Source: Clostridia bacterium (GTDB lineage Bacteria; Bacillota; Clostridia; Oscillospirales; CAG-272). Taken from it: a DNA stretch of 46,320 nucleotides. The notes below the pieces were generated by a model. That model was not told the origin of the DNA, made no database searches, and saw only the letters and a list, made by a program, of their open reading frames with translations. Below, in pieces: positions 16,387 through 24,652 of the stretch. The translations under genes and the position numbers were made by a program. Every line of letters starts with the position of its first letter. The first letter of the stretch is position 1. The stretch is taken from positions 1 to 46,320 of the forward strand of contig JAFVTS010000016.1 in the NCBI GenBank assembly GCA_017503105.1, written 5' to 3'.

Positions 16387-16865
16387 TCCGCGCTCTCCTT
16401 CTTCTCGGGGATCTTCTTGCGAGTCTTTTTCGAGAGTCTTTTTATCTCCTCCATAAAGGAATCTATATCCCTGAACTCACGGTAAACGGAGGCAAATCTG
16501 ATATAGGAAACTATGTCGATCTCCTTCAAGTGCGTGAGAACTATCTCACCGAGATCCTTCGAGGATATTTCCGTTACTATGGTATTCTGAAGTTCAGCCT
16601 CAATGGACGCGGCAACGGCGTCGGCATCGACGGGGCGCTTCTGGCAGGCGCGCTCTATTCCGACGGCAAGCTTGTGCTTGTCGAAGAACTCGCGTCTTCC
16701 GTCACGCTTGACGACAGCTATCGGCACGGTGTCAACGACCTCGTAGGTCGTAAAGCGCTTACCGCAATTCGGGCATTCCCTGCGGCGCTTTATGCTTGCG
16801 CCCTCCTCGGCGGAGCGCGAATCTATAACTCTTGAATCAAGATTCCCACATACGGGACATTTCAT
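16383..16865 (-). CDS. nrdR: Transcriptional repressor NrdR
   Basis: NrdR represses ribonucleotide reductase genes in response to ATP/dATP. The 160-aa protein has the N-terminal zinc ribbon (C3, C6, C31, C34) with DSRSAEEGASIKRRRECPNC, then the ATP-cone domain (VVKRDGRREFFDKHKL, and the YIRFASVYREFRDI end). The Lys/Glu-rich tail is longer than needed but common. It is the first gene of the ten-gene operon, an uncommon position, and follows a good promoter at 16905-16933. No NrdR box pair is evident nearby. Confidence 0.96.
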   Translation of the reverse strand: MKCPVCGNLDSRVIDSRSAEEGASIKRRRECPNCGKRFTTYEVVDTVPIAVVKRDGRREFFDKHKLAVGIERACQKRPVDADAVAASIEAELQNTIVTEISSKDLGEIVLTHLKEIDIVSYIRFASVYREFRDIDSFMEEIKRLSKKTRKKIPEKKESAE

Positions 16866-16904
16866 ATCGGGTCTTCTCCTAAAGCAATATTATTACATTA
16901 TATA

Positions 16905-16933
16905 ATTATATCATAAATATTTAGAAAAGTAAA
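16905..16933 (-). promoter_or_regulatory. Promoter of the nrdR-to-rsgA operon
   Basis: Minus-strand TTTACT (16928-16933), a 17-base spacer and TATAAT (16905-16910), about 40 bases before nrdR. Genes down to rsgA have gaps of 40 bases or fewer, so this may drive about 9 kb. Confidence 0.8.
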
Positions 16934-17046
16934 GGTATTTTTAAAAAAAATTAACTTTGTTCCGGCAACCGTGCGACTCACGAGGAAGCATACAAGCGTT
17001 TTTACACTTTGTTTACTAAAAGTGCACAAAAAAACGCGAAAAAACA

Positions 17047-17075
17047 TTGACACACTTTGTGATTTATGCTATAAT
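17047..17075 (+). promoter_or_regulatory. Consensus promoter of the lipoprotein gene
   Basis: TTGACA (17047-17052), a 17-base spacer and TATAAT (17070-17075), an exact sigma-A match. About 75 bases of leader precede the start codon. Confidence 0.9.
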
Positions 17076-17159
17076 AATTATGCATAAAGAATGCGCACGA
17101 ATGCACCGCCGCCAATATTTTAAGCCACCGCAATTTACGAAGAAAGGAGCTACCGTTCT

Positions 17160-18221
17160 ATGAAATCAAAATTTCTTTTACTATCGTTCGTTTTAGGAAT
17201 ACTCGTTGCGTTTACGCTTTTGGGATGCACGGTAAGTATTCCGCAAGCTGACCCCGCACCGCAAGGCGGCGTCACACCGCCCGACACTGAGCAAGAGCCC
17301 ACGACGCCCGAAGTCGGTCTCAGAGTAGGCTTCGATCCCGAAGAGGCTCCCATCACCAATATTATGGCAACTATACGAAGCAAACAGCGTGAATTTGATC
17401 TGAACGACGTGACGCTTACCCTCGGTTACGGGGCGTACCGCGACGAAGAGTACAAGTCCGACAAAAATGACGGTGCTACCGCGGAGCTGTTTTTAAGCAT
17501 AGACGGCAAGGAGGAAGAGAGGCTCTATGAAGAACTGAATCTTCAAGCGCCTTTCAATCTGACATATTATATCGTGGATTATACGATTCCTGCGGAGGAC
17601 CTGACGAAAGACTCGGGAGTTATAAATTACCGCGTGCGCCTTTACAACGGCGGTGAGTCTGCTTTTTCGGAAACAGCCACGCTCTATTATAAGAAGACTC
17701 TTGACACCGTAATACTGTCGGAGAAGGAAGGCGAATTTACGGGCGAGGGAGCTCTTTACGTCGGCATAGGTGACGACGCGACTCTTCATTCGGAAAGACT
17801 CAGAATAGCCGTGTCAAGTGAGAATTCCATCTTCGACAAAGAGAATGCGAAGATTACCCTTCACTACGGATTTTTCCGTTACGACAAAACGGAGCTTTAC
17901 AACAGCACCTCGCGCTTTTGGATCAGAATCAACAATTCGGCGCTGACCGAGGACAAATATTTCTATTATCGCAAGGAGTACGAAGCGGATCTTGCGGACG
18001 CGAAATATAACTGCGCGTACGATACCGCGCTCGGCGAGTACGTTTTTGCTTACAGCGAGGAAATAGAGCTTTCGTCGTCTTTATTCAGCGAAGAGCTTGG
18101 CGAGATCAGCTTTAAAATGACCGCGCACGGAGAACACGAGTGGCGGGAGGCTTCAAATGAAGTCACCGTATATTACAGAACTCTTGACGACGGCAAAATA
18201 GAGCTTTACACCGCCGAATAA
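17160..18221 (+). CDS. Lipoprotein of unknown function, 353 aa
   Basis: Residues 1-22 are a signal peptide ending in the lipobox LLGC (Cys23), so it is anchored outside the membrane. A Pro/Thr-rich linker (about 26-50) precedes a beta-rich body with two similar-looking halves, each with a tyrosine-rich strand (TLGYGAYRDEEYKSD near 90; TLHYGFFRYDKTELYN near 230). This suggests an internal duplication of an Ig-like or jelly-roll fold. No family is recognised. It has an exact consensus promoter and its own terminator, so strong expression as a single gene is expected. Confidence 0.85.
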   Translation: MKSKFLLLSFVLGILVAFTLLGCTVSIPQADPAPQGGVTPPDTEQEPTTPEVGLRVGFDPEEAPITNIMATIRSKQREFDLNDVTLTLGYGAYRDEEYKSDKNDGATAELFLSIDGKEEERLYEELNLQAPFNLTYYIVDYTIPAEDLTKDSGVINYRVRLYNGGESAFSETATLYYKKTLDTVILSEKEGEFTGEGALYVGIGDDATLHSERLRIAVSSENSIFDKENAKITLHYGFFRYDKTELYNSTSRFWIRINNSALTEDKYFYYRKEYEADLADAKYNCAYDTALGEYVFAYSEEIELSSSLFSEELGEISFKMTAHGEHEWREASNEVTVYYRTLDDGKIELYTAE

Positions 18222-18246
18222 TTAAAAAGAATGCTTTAAAAAAATA

Positions 18247-18278
18247 AAAAATCACGGTTCTTCGGAGCCGTGATTTTT
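18247..18278. terminator. Bidirectional terminator with UUCG tetraloop
   Basis: AAAATCACGG pairs with CCGTGATTTT, and inside it a short stem closes a C(UUCG)G tetraloop. Runs of T on both strands serve the convergent lipoprotein and membrane-protein genes. Confidence 0.92.
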
Positions 18279-18285
18279 TCTTCAT

Positions 18286-18819
18286 CTATTCATCGTCTTC
18301 TCTGTTCGCGCGTGCTTCCCTTGCCCAGGCGGATATTAGGGCGGCAAACTCGTCGGAGCATTCAATGACGATCTCCGCTCTTTCGTACGCCGAGCGCATA
18401 TTTATTCTGTACACTTTTTCGGGGAAGAGGGTGGGCGTGTAGAGATATTTGACCACCCCGCGCGGAGTTTTATGCTTTTTGAATTCCTCGGCACTTTCCG
18501 CTTTTATACTGAGTATCTCCGCAAAAGAGATGCGACAAAGAGTAGTTGATCGCTTTCCCGTCAGGCGTCTTACCAAAAACAGGGGCTCGCCGTCGGTCGT
18601 TATCATCGTTTCATAATAATAATTTGACGAGATATACTTCGTGTAAAGAAAGACCGACGCCGTGATACAGCCGATCGTGCCGAGATCGATTATGCCGACG
18701 AAGCGATTTACAATAAGCCGCGTGACGAAAAGAACGGCAGCCGCAATAAGACAGGCGGTGGAGATGACGTGCGCCTTGCGGTTTGCGCTCTTCGCTTTTA
18801 CTGAAAGCTCCTTGATCAT
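18286..18819 (-). CDS. Membrane protein, 177 aa, unknown
   Basis: Two transmembrane helices (about 17-38 and 42-62) are followed by a cytoplasmic domain of mixed strands (TMITTDGEPLFLVRRLTGKRST). This pattern resembles small two-helix proteins with a PH-like C-terminal domain, but I cannot assign it to a family. Its start ATG shares one base with the stop of the upstream gene (18819), indicating co-translation. It is the second gene of a two-gene operon. Confidence 0.75.
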   Translation of the reverse strand: MIKELSVKAKSANRKAHVISTACLIAAAVLFVTRLIVNRFVGIIDLGTIGCITASVFLYTKYISSNYYYETMITTDGEPLFLVRRLTGKRSTTLCRISFAEILSIKAESAEEFKKHKTPRGVVKYLYTPTLFPEKVYRINMRSAYERAEIVIECSDEFAALISAWAREARANREDDE

Positions 18820-19562
18820 TAAGCGGGCACCTCCTCGTCAGAGAGCTCGTAGGGAACGAATTCGGGATTCTTTCCGTCGTTCTGGTATATCAGATTTTGG
18901 GTAAATTTATTCTTTCCGTCGAACGTGCCCGTTCCGTCGTCGAGGAAGGTCTCAAGGCGGATCCACGTTGCGGCTTTGCCCGAAAAGTACTCCTCACCGT
19001 CAAAATCAACGCCGTTAAAAACGAGCTTATAGTAGCCGTACTGCATACCCGTGTCAAATATTTTGACCGAAAGTGTGCCGAGAACGCACTTTTCGGAGAA
19101 GGTATCGGCGGTCTTGCCCTCGGGATTATTTCTGACAAGGCGGAAGGTAAAAGCAGTTCCCGAGAGGGTGTCGGGCGACTTACCGAACTTCTTCGCAAGG
19201 TTTTCTTCGACCGATTTATTGAATTTAACAGCGATCTGAAGCTGATTTATCTCACGGATAATTATAAGATTCTGACAGAAAATATTTCCCTCGTCGGGGT
19301 CGTCGTATCTGCGCATAAGCATCTGTGTTTCAGCGCCGATATTGCCGCCCGTTTTTTTGTAATGCTCGGTCAGCACCTCATCAAAATAAATGTTTTCGGC
19401 AAAATCGGGATAGTGATTTGCCATAGCGATGCGTATTATAAGCACGCTCGCAACGGAAAGGCAGATAAGCGCAACGACGATCTTTACGATCAACCGACCT
19501 ATGCTTTTACCGGGAGGGGCGTCTATTTCGTTATAGTCGCCGTATCGCTCCATATCATCCAT
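18819..19562 (-). CDS. Single-pass membrane protein with extracytoplasmic domain, 247 aa
   Basis: A short acidic N-terminus precedes one transmembrane helix (about 27-49). The rest (50-247) is a predicted extracytoplasmic mixed domain (TFRLVRNNPEGKTADTFSEKC, then WIRLETFLDDGTGTFDGKN). No family is recognised. It forms an operon with the 177-aa membrane protein, so the two may work as a membrane pair. The promoter lies 37-65 bases upstream. Confidence 0.75.
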   Translation of the reverse strand: MDDMERYGDYNEIDAPPGKSIGRLIVKIVVALICLSVASVLIIRIAMANHYPDFAENIYFDEVLTEHYKKTGGNIGAETQMLMRRYDDPDEGNIFCQNLIIIREINQLQIAVKFNKSVEENLAKKFGKSPDTLSGTAFTFRLVRNNPEGKTADTFSEKCVLGTLSVKIFDTGMQYGYYKLVFNGVDFDGEEYFSGKAATWIRLETFLDDGTGTFDGKNKFTQNLIYQNDGKNPEFVPYELSDEEVPA

Positions 19563-19598
19563 TAGCAGTTCTCCTTAAAAACACCGTAATACAGATAA

Positions 19599-19627
19599 AT
19601 TATACATTAGTATCAAAAGAAAGTCAA
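19599..19627 (-). promoter_or_regulatory. Promoter of the two-gene membrane-protein operon
   Basis: Minus-strand TTGACT (19622-19627), a 17-base spacer and TATAAT (19599-19604). Confidence 0.82.
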
Positions 19628-19768
19628 CACCGTCCTCCGAAAATTCAAATTAAATTAAAAATCAGACGGTGAAAAGAGCCCTCCTATATATAAAAAAGCA
19701 AAGCGACGGAATAAAAACGCAAATTACGTCCGCTCACCGTTTTTTCGCCTGAGGCAAAGACAAAAAGC

Positions 19769-19791
19769 GAGGCGGAAATTCATTCCGCCTC
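19769..19791. terminator. Terminator after gap
   Basis: GAGGCGGAA (19769-19777) and TTCCGCCTC (19783-19791) pair perfectly. On the minus strand a T run (from AAAAA at 19762-19766) follows, ending the gap transcript. Confidence 0.88.
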
Positions 19792-19814
19792 ACCTTTTTC
19801 AAATAATATTCAAA

Positions 19815-20831
19815 TTATGCAAGCTCTGCGAAGTACTTAATGGTTCTTACCATCTGAGAGGTGTAAGAGTTCTCATTGTCGTACCAAGAAACTACCTGAA
19901 CCTGGTAGGTGTCCTCGTCGATCTTTGCAACCATAGTCTGAGTTGCATCGAAGAGAGAACCGTAGGTCATACCGATAACGTCGGAAGAAACGATCTCGTC
20001 GGTGTTGTAACCGAAGGATGCGGAGGACTGAGCCTTCATTGCAGCGTTGATAGCCTCAACGGTAACGTCCTTGCCCTTAACGACAGCAACGAGGATAGTG
20101 GTGGAACCCGTGCAGGTGGGAACTCTCTGAGCGGAGCCGATAAGCTTGCCGTTGAGCTCGGGGATAACGAGGCCGATAGCCTTTGCAGCGCCGGTAGAGT
20201 TGGGAACGATGTTCTGTGCGCCTGCTCTTGCACGGCGGAGGTCACCCTTTCTGTGAGGACCGTCAAGGATCATCTGGTCACCGGTGTAAGCGTGAACGGT
20301 GGTCATAATACCGGACTGGATGGGGAATGCATCGTTAAGAGCCTTTGCCATAGGAGCAAGGCAGTTAGTGGTGCAGGATGCAGCGGAGATGATCTGGTCA
20401 GCAGCGGTAAGGGTCTCGTTGTTAACACCGAAAACGATGGTCTTAAGATCCTTGCCTGCGGGAGCGGAGATAACTACCTTCTTCGCACCTGCGTTGATGT
20501 GAGCCATAGACTTCTCGGTGGAGCAGTAGAAACCGGTGCACTCAAGAACAACGTCTACGCCAAGCTCGCCCCAAGGGCAGTTAGCAGCGTCCTTCTCTGC
20601 GTAGATCTTGAGGGTCTTGCCGTCAACAGTGATGGTGCCTGCTTCGTCGTCTGCCGAAACCTCGTGGTTGTAACGACCCTGAGCGGTGTCGTACTTAAGA
20701 AGGTGAGCGAGCATCTTGGGGCTGGTAAGGTCGTTGATCGCTACGATCTCGTAACCCTCTGCACCGAACATCTGTCTGAACGCAAGGCGTCCGATACGGC
20801 CGAAGCCGTTGATTGCAACTTTAACTGACAT
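19815..20831 (-). CDS. gap: Glyceraldehyde-3-phosphate dehydrogenase, type I
   Basis: This NAD-dependent glycolytic enzyme oxidises glyceraldehyde-3-phosphate. The 338-aa protein begins with the NAD-binding INGFGRIGR, has the active-site SCTTNC with Cys153, His180 in [10 protein letters not shown], and the family ending [16 protein letters not shown]. The codon choice is visibly more optimised than in neighbours (for example repeated CTG/GTT/GCT patterns), fitting high expression. It is a single gene with an extended -10 promoter and a strong terminator. Confidence 0.98.
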   Translation of the reverse strand: MSVKVAINGFGRIGRLAFRQMFGAEGYEIVAINDLTSPKMLAHLLKYDTAQGRYNHEVSADDEAGTITVDGKTLKIYAEKDAANCPWGELGVDVVLECTGFYCSTEKSMAHINAGAKKVVISAPAGKDLKTIVFGVNNETLTAADQIISAASCTTNCLAPMAKALNDAFPIQSGIMTTVHAYTGDQMILDGPHRKGDLRRARAGAQNIVPNSTGAAKAIGLVIPELNGKLIGSAQRVPTCTGSTTILVAVVKGKDVTVEAINAAMKAQSSASFGYNTDEIVSSDVIGMTYGSLFDATQTMVAKIDEDTYQVQVVSWYDNENSYTSQMVRTIKYFAELA

Positions 20832-20914
20832 GTTAAAATTCCTCCAATATTTTTATTTTTTTGAGAACGTGTTTTAAAGGACGCAAGAGGCATTTCCCTT
20901 TCTGTCCAAAATAC

Positions 20915-20943
20915 ATTATAGCACAAATCAAATCAAGATACAA
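20915..20943 (-). promoter_or_regulatory. Promoter of gap with extended -10
   Basis: Minus-strand TTGTAT (20938-20943), a 17-base spacer and TGCTATAAT (TATAAT at 20915-20920, with the extended TGn). Confidence 0.82.
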
Positions 20944-21065
20944 TAGGATTGACGAAAATTTATCAAATTTGTGAGATTATCCAAAACGGCGCGGGAGCGG
21001 CTTGGTATTTTTCGGCAAAATGCAAAAACGCTTATTTAACAGCCATTATAAAGGCAGCTTTCCTC

Positions 21066-21094
21066 TTGACAAAACTGAAAAAATATATTATAAT
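21066..21094 (+). promoter_or_regulatory. Consensus promoter of rnpB
   Basis: TTGACA (21066-21071), a 17-base spacer and TATAAT (21089-21094), with transcription expected to start near the rnpB 5' end at about 21101-21103. Confidence 0.9.
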
Positions 21095-21102
21095 ATTTTA
21101 TT

Positions 21103-21475
21103 GACTGAGCGGGGCTGTCGCGCGGTATCGTGCCGAAAGGTATTACCGTGAGGAAAGTCCGGGCATCACAGAGCAGGATAACGGATAACATCCGCCCGGG
21201 GCGACCCGCGGGAAAGTGCAACAGAAATAAACCGCCGCTTTTTGCGGTAAGGATGGAAAGGTGAGGTAAGAGCTCACCCACTTCTATGGTAACATAGATT
21301 TGCTGTAAACCCTATCCGATGCAACACCTTGGCTCTTCGGCTTTTGCCGAGGCTGCTCGCCTTTTGCTATGGTGGCAGAGCCTTCGGGCTCAAACTTGGA
21401 GGCAACTTCAAGTGAAGATAGATGACAGTCGCATTTCTTTTTGAAATGTACAGAACCCGGCTTACAAGCTCAGTC
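21103..21475 (+). ncRNA. rnpB: RNase P RNA, class A
   Basis: This catalytic RNA matures tRNA 5' ends. The universally conserved blocks are present: GAGGAAAGTCCGGGC near 21151, ACAGAA then CCGCC, GGTAAGGATGGAAAGGTG near 21246-21263, and GACAGTCGCAT to ACAGAACCCGGCTTA near the 3' end. GACTGAGC (21103-21110) and GCTCAGTC (21468-21475) pair to close helix P1 and so set the ends. It is preceded by an exact consensus promoter. The 3' end lies only 10 bases from the stop codon of the convergent araC-type gene, and I see no separate terminator with a long T run. Confidence 0.97.
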
Positions 21476-21484
21476 ATTTAATTG

Positions 21485-22327
21485 CTATTTTCTAACGGAT
21501 CTTCTGTATTCGAGCGGGGTTTTGCCCGTTGCTTTTTTGAAGCTCCCGATAAAAGAGCTCGTTGAAGGGAATCCGCATTCAAAGCCAATATCCGTAACGC
21601 TCATCTCCGAGGAGGTGAGCGTTTTTTTTGCCATATCTATCCTCGCGGACAAGAGCAGATCGCAAAAGCCTACGCCAAGATGCTCGGAAAGCAGACGCGC
21701 CATATAGCTGTAGCTTATATTCATTTCACGGGCAACTTCCGACGCGGTAATATGCGACGCCGAGTTGCTCTCTATGTATTTTTTTATCTCGCTCACGGTC
21801 TTATTGTGCGAAACGGACGAACGGTAGCCGCGCTTTTTCCACTCCGCAAGAAATTCCGAAAGCACCTCTATCACTCTTGAATAAAGTCTGAGGGGCGCAC
21901 CGTCGTCGGGCGCATTTCGCATATCGAAAAGTTCGTTCATCAAGCTTGCAAGACGTGGGCGGTCTTTAGCCGAAACGATGCACCCCGTGTTAAATTTAGC
22001 GTTTAAAAAAGGAAGGAGCGAGAAATATTCCTCGCACTCCCGGTCCGCGACGAGCGTATCGTAAAAGCCTATAACCACGCGCTCGGAATCAGACCTGTCA
22101 CAGAGAGTGCAGTGAATGCACCCCTCGGGAACGAGCAGAGCCTCGGACTCCTTCACGTCGAGCCACACGCAGTCATAAAAGACCCTCGCCGAGCCCTTCC
22201 TTATATAAATTATTTCCGCACAATCGTGAAAATGCGGCTCGGTCGCGCAGGCGCCGATGCCGACGTCGAGGCAAGCCCTGCTCCCTCCCCTGCCGTCAAG
22301 AGCCTTCGGCAAAAATTTATTCTTCAT
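21485..22327 (-). CDS. AraC-family transcriptional regulator, 280 aa
   Basis: Start at 22327 is preferred over 22405 because AAAGGGGA precedes MKNKFLPKAL and the longer form would cover the promoter region. The N-terminal cupin sensor (about 25-110, with HFHDCAEIIYIRKGSARVFY and PEGCIHCTLC) precedes two C-terminal HTH motifs (about 180-280, ITASEVAREMNISYSYMARL and SVTDIGFECGFPSTSSFIGSFK, ending TGKTPLEYRRS). AraC proteins of this shape respond to sugars. It is divergent from the EamA transporter and GH20 genes, which are its likely targets. Confidence 0.92.
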   Translation of the reverse strand: MKNKFLPKALDGRGGSRACLDVGIGACATEPHFHDCAEIIYIRKGSARVFYDCVWLDVKESEALLVPEGCIHCTLCDRSDSERVVIGFYDTLVADRECEEYFSLLPFLNAKFNTGCIVSAKDRPRLASLMNELFDMRNAPDDGAPLRLYSRVIEVLSEFLAEWKKRGYRSSVSHNKTVSEIKKYIESNSASHITASEVAREMNISYSYMARLLSEHLGVGFCDLLLSARIDMAKKTLTSSEMSVTDIGFECGFPSTSSFIGSFKKATGKTPLEYRRSVRK

Positions 22328-22387
22328 ACTTATTCCCCTTTTTCGGTCAAAACAGTCAAGATTCAAATAGGATATTGAAGCTAATAA

Positions 22388-22417
22388 AGTATAGCATAAA
22401 TACATTTATTTTGTCAA
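22388..22417 (-). promoter_or_regulatory. Promoter of the AraC-family gene
   Basis: Minus-strand TTGACA (22412-22417), an 18-base spacer and TATACT (22388-22393). Confidence 0.75.
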
Positions 22418-22583
22418 GCTTTATAGACCGAAAGAACGCGGCATCTAATATTTTTAATACGTTATTTCAAATAAGCGCAGAAAATGTTTTTCTTTTACAG
22501 TAGAGATTTCTTATATTTTTGTAGTGAAATTGTATATTCATTCCGCTCGCTTTCATTTATAATAATCTTAAAGGAGAGGCGCT

Positions 22584-23468
22584 ATGAATTATTTGCTTTT
22601 ACTTTTATCCACCCTTGCCGCAGCGGCAAAGGGAATTATGTGCAAAAAAATAGGCAGCGACACAGAGAATAAAAAAAGAATGTTTTTGTATAACGGGGTC
22701 ATCTTTTTCACGGCTTCGTTAGTTATCCTCATCTCCCTTTCTTCAAGGCTTGGCGAGATAGCGGGACTGTCAAGGTATTCATTCTTGCTTGCCCTTGCTT
22801 TCGCGTTCTTCTTGCTTTTCACGCAGACGACGGAGATCTTGGCGATGAATTTCGGCTCCGTGTCACTCACTATGCTTATTTATTCCTGCGGATTTCTGAT
22901 ACCAATATTTTACGGATCCATCTTCCTAAGCGAGAGCATATCCGCATTTCAAATAACGGGGCTTGGAATCCTTATAGTTTCTATGGTGCTTATAATCTCG
23001 CCGAAAAAAGGTGAGAAGATCTCATTTCCTTGGCTCATATTCTCGGCGCTCGCAATGCTCGGCTCGGGCACGAACGCCGTTATACAGAAAATACATCAGG
23101 CATCCGAATACAAAACGGAGCTTATGCCCTTCCTCTTCTGGGCTTTGTTCTTCTCGTCGATATTCTCATTTATAGCTTGTTTTTTAACACGGGGCGGCAC
23201 TTCGGAGCGGGAATCTGCAAAAAGCTCAGCTCTCGCCACCGTGATATTTCTCTTGCTCGGCGGCGTTTGCGTAGGGGTTCTCAATATTCTTAACCTGCAC
23301 CTTGCGGGAAAGATACCTGCCGTCGTGCAATTCCCGACATACTCTATCGGCTCGATAATAATTACCGGTCTTGCGGGAAAATTCATCTTCCGCGAAACTC
23401 TGAGCACAAAGAAGCTCGTAGGCTTTGGCATCGGATGTATAGCTATTACGATCATCGCACTTTTATAA
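22584..23468 (+). CDS. EamA/DMT-superfamily transporter, 294 aa
   Basis: AAAGGAGAG precedes the ATG. The product is strongly hydrophobic with about ten transmembrane helices in two halves, the DMT-superfamily pattern; the end of each half (LIYSCGFLIPIFYGSIFLSE and QFPTYSIGSIIITGLAGKFIF) resembles the paired EamA repeats. The substrate is unknown. Because the next gene encodes a GH20-type glycosidase 24 bases downstream and an AraC regulator is divergent, transport of an amino-sugar product is a reasonable inference. Confidence 0.85.
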   Translation: MNYLLLLLSTLAAAAKGIMCKKIGSDTENKKRMFLYNGVIFFTASLVILISLSSRLGEIAGLSRYSFLLALAFAFFLLFTQTTEILAMNFGSVSLTMLIYSCGFLIPIFYGSIFLSESISAFQITGLGILIVSMVLIISPKKGEKISFPWLIFSALAMLGSGTNAVIQKIHQASEYKTELMPFLFWALFFSSIFSFIACFLTRGGTSERESAKSSALATVIFLLLGGVCVGVLNILNLHLAGKIPAVVQFPTYSIGSIIITGLAGKFIFRETLSTKKLVGFGIGCIAITIIALL

Positions 23469-23492
23469 AATACAACGAAAGAAGGAAAAACA

Positions 23493-24512
23493 ATGAAGCT
23501 ACCTTGGAAAACTAAAGGCATCGTGCTCACAGCTCCCCTCACCGAGGAGGTCGATAACGTCGTAAAATTCATCGACGAATATCTTGCGCCGAACGGCTGT
23601 AACACCATAGCGCTCCAGATACGCTACCGTTATCAATTCAAAAAGCATCCCGAGTGTATGGGATACGATCCCCTCTCGGAAGCGGACGTTAAAAAACTCG
23701 TGGCGGTATGCAAGAAAAACGGCATAAGACTTATTCCGAAAATGAACCTCCACGGTCATCAGTCGGGGCTTCCGAACACGCCGACCGACGGTATCCTACA
23801 CGGTCATCACGAGAAGATAAACGACATCCGAGACGGTCTTTTGAGAGCTTATCCCGATCTTGACGAGCAGCCCGACGAGCCCGCGTATTATTCGAGAAGC
23901 ATTTGTCTGACGAATCCCCTCGTCAAGATCATTCTCTTCGACCTTATAGACGAGCTTCTTGAGGTCTTTGAGGCTGACGCTATGCACATAGGATGCGACG
24001 AGGTGCTTAACATAGGTCTTTGCCCCGAGTGCAAGAAGTATTCAAACGCGAAGCTCTTCGGGGATTGGGTCACGGCGGTGCACGATCACCTTGCCTCAAG
24101 AGGCGCGAGAATGCTCATCTGGGGCGACAGATTCTTAAATTCGGCAAAGACGGGTTATCAGGAATACGAGTCCTCCGCAAACGGCACGGACCCCGCCATA
24201 GACACCGTTCCTAAGGACATTCTCATCTGCGACTGGCATTATGAAAAAACGCCCACGGTCTACCCCTCGGTCGATATTTATCACGAGAAGGGCTTCGAAA
24301 TGCTCATAAGCCCTTGGCGTGTACGCGCTAATACCGACCAATTCATAAAGTACGCGATAGAGCACGACAAGGGTCACATAGCGGGAATACTCCTTACGAC
24401 CTGGTGCGGCTCGGGCGATCTTGCGCGCCATATGCTTTACGGCGAAAGCGGCAAATGGCTCCACACCGAAGAGATCGCGCGTATGGTGCGGCACATATTC
24501 GAAGAGGAATAA
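23493..24512 (+). CDS. GH20-type glycoside hydrolase, 339 aa
   Basis: The TIM-barrel protein contains DAMHIGCDEV with the paired catalytic residues Asp169-Glu170 that mark GH20 beta-N-acetylhexosaminidases. It also has an early MNLHGHQS segment, ILICDWHYE, and a late LLTTWCGSGD strand where GH20 places substrate-binding aromatics. There is no signal peptide and no N-terminal GH20b domain, so it is a compact cytoplasmic form acting on imported short glycans. It is co-transcribed with the transporter. Exact linkage specificity cannot be read from sequence. Confidence 0.85.
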   Translation: MKLPWKTKGIVLTAPLTEEVDNVVKFIDEYLAPNGCNTIALQIRYRYQFKKHPECMGYDPLSEADVKKLVAVCKKNGIRLIPKMNLHGHQSGLPNTPTDGILHGHHEKINDIRDGLLRAYPDLDEQPDEPAYYSRSICLTNPLVKIILFDLIDELLEVFEADAMHIGCDEVLNIGLCPECKKYSNAKLFGDWVTAVHDHLASRGARMLIWGDRFLNSAKTGYQEYESSANGTDPAIDTVPKDILICDWHYEKTPTVYPSVDIYHEKGFEMLISPWRVRANTDQFIKYAIEHDKGHIAGILLTTWCGSGDLARHMLYGESGKWLHTEEIARMVRHIFEEE

Positions 24513-24517
24513 AACCG

Positions 24518-24560
24518 AAGAAGCGAGGACGCCCAAGAAAGAGCGCCTTCGCTTCTTTTA
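24518..24560 (+). terminator. Terminator after the GH20 gene
   Basis: AAGAAGCGA (24518-24526) pairs with TCGCTTCTT (24549-24557), followed by T. Confidence 0.85.
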
Positions 24561-24593
24561 TGCTTAATTTTTTGTAAATTTTTAAAAAAACGC

Positions 24594-24621
24594 TTGCAAA
24601 ATATTAAAAACATAGTATAAT
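24594..24621 (+). promoter_or_regulatory. Promoter of the murD-to-rlmH operon
   Basis: TTGCAA (24594-24599), a 16-base spacer and TATAAT (24616-24621). Confidence 0.7.
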
Positions 24622-24652
24622 AAAATAGTACAGTTTTCGGGAGGATAATGCC

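Noticed and set aside
23096-23608. 170-aa open frame on the minus strand across the EamA and GH20 genes
   Set aside because: It opposes two well-supported genes and has no family match or ribosome binding site.
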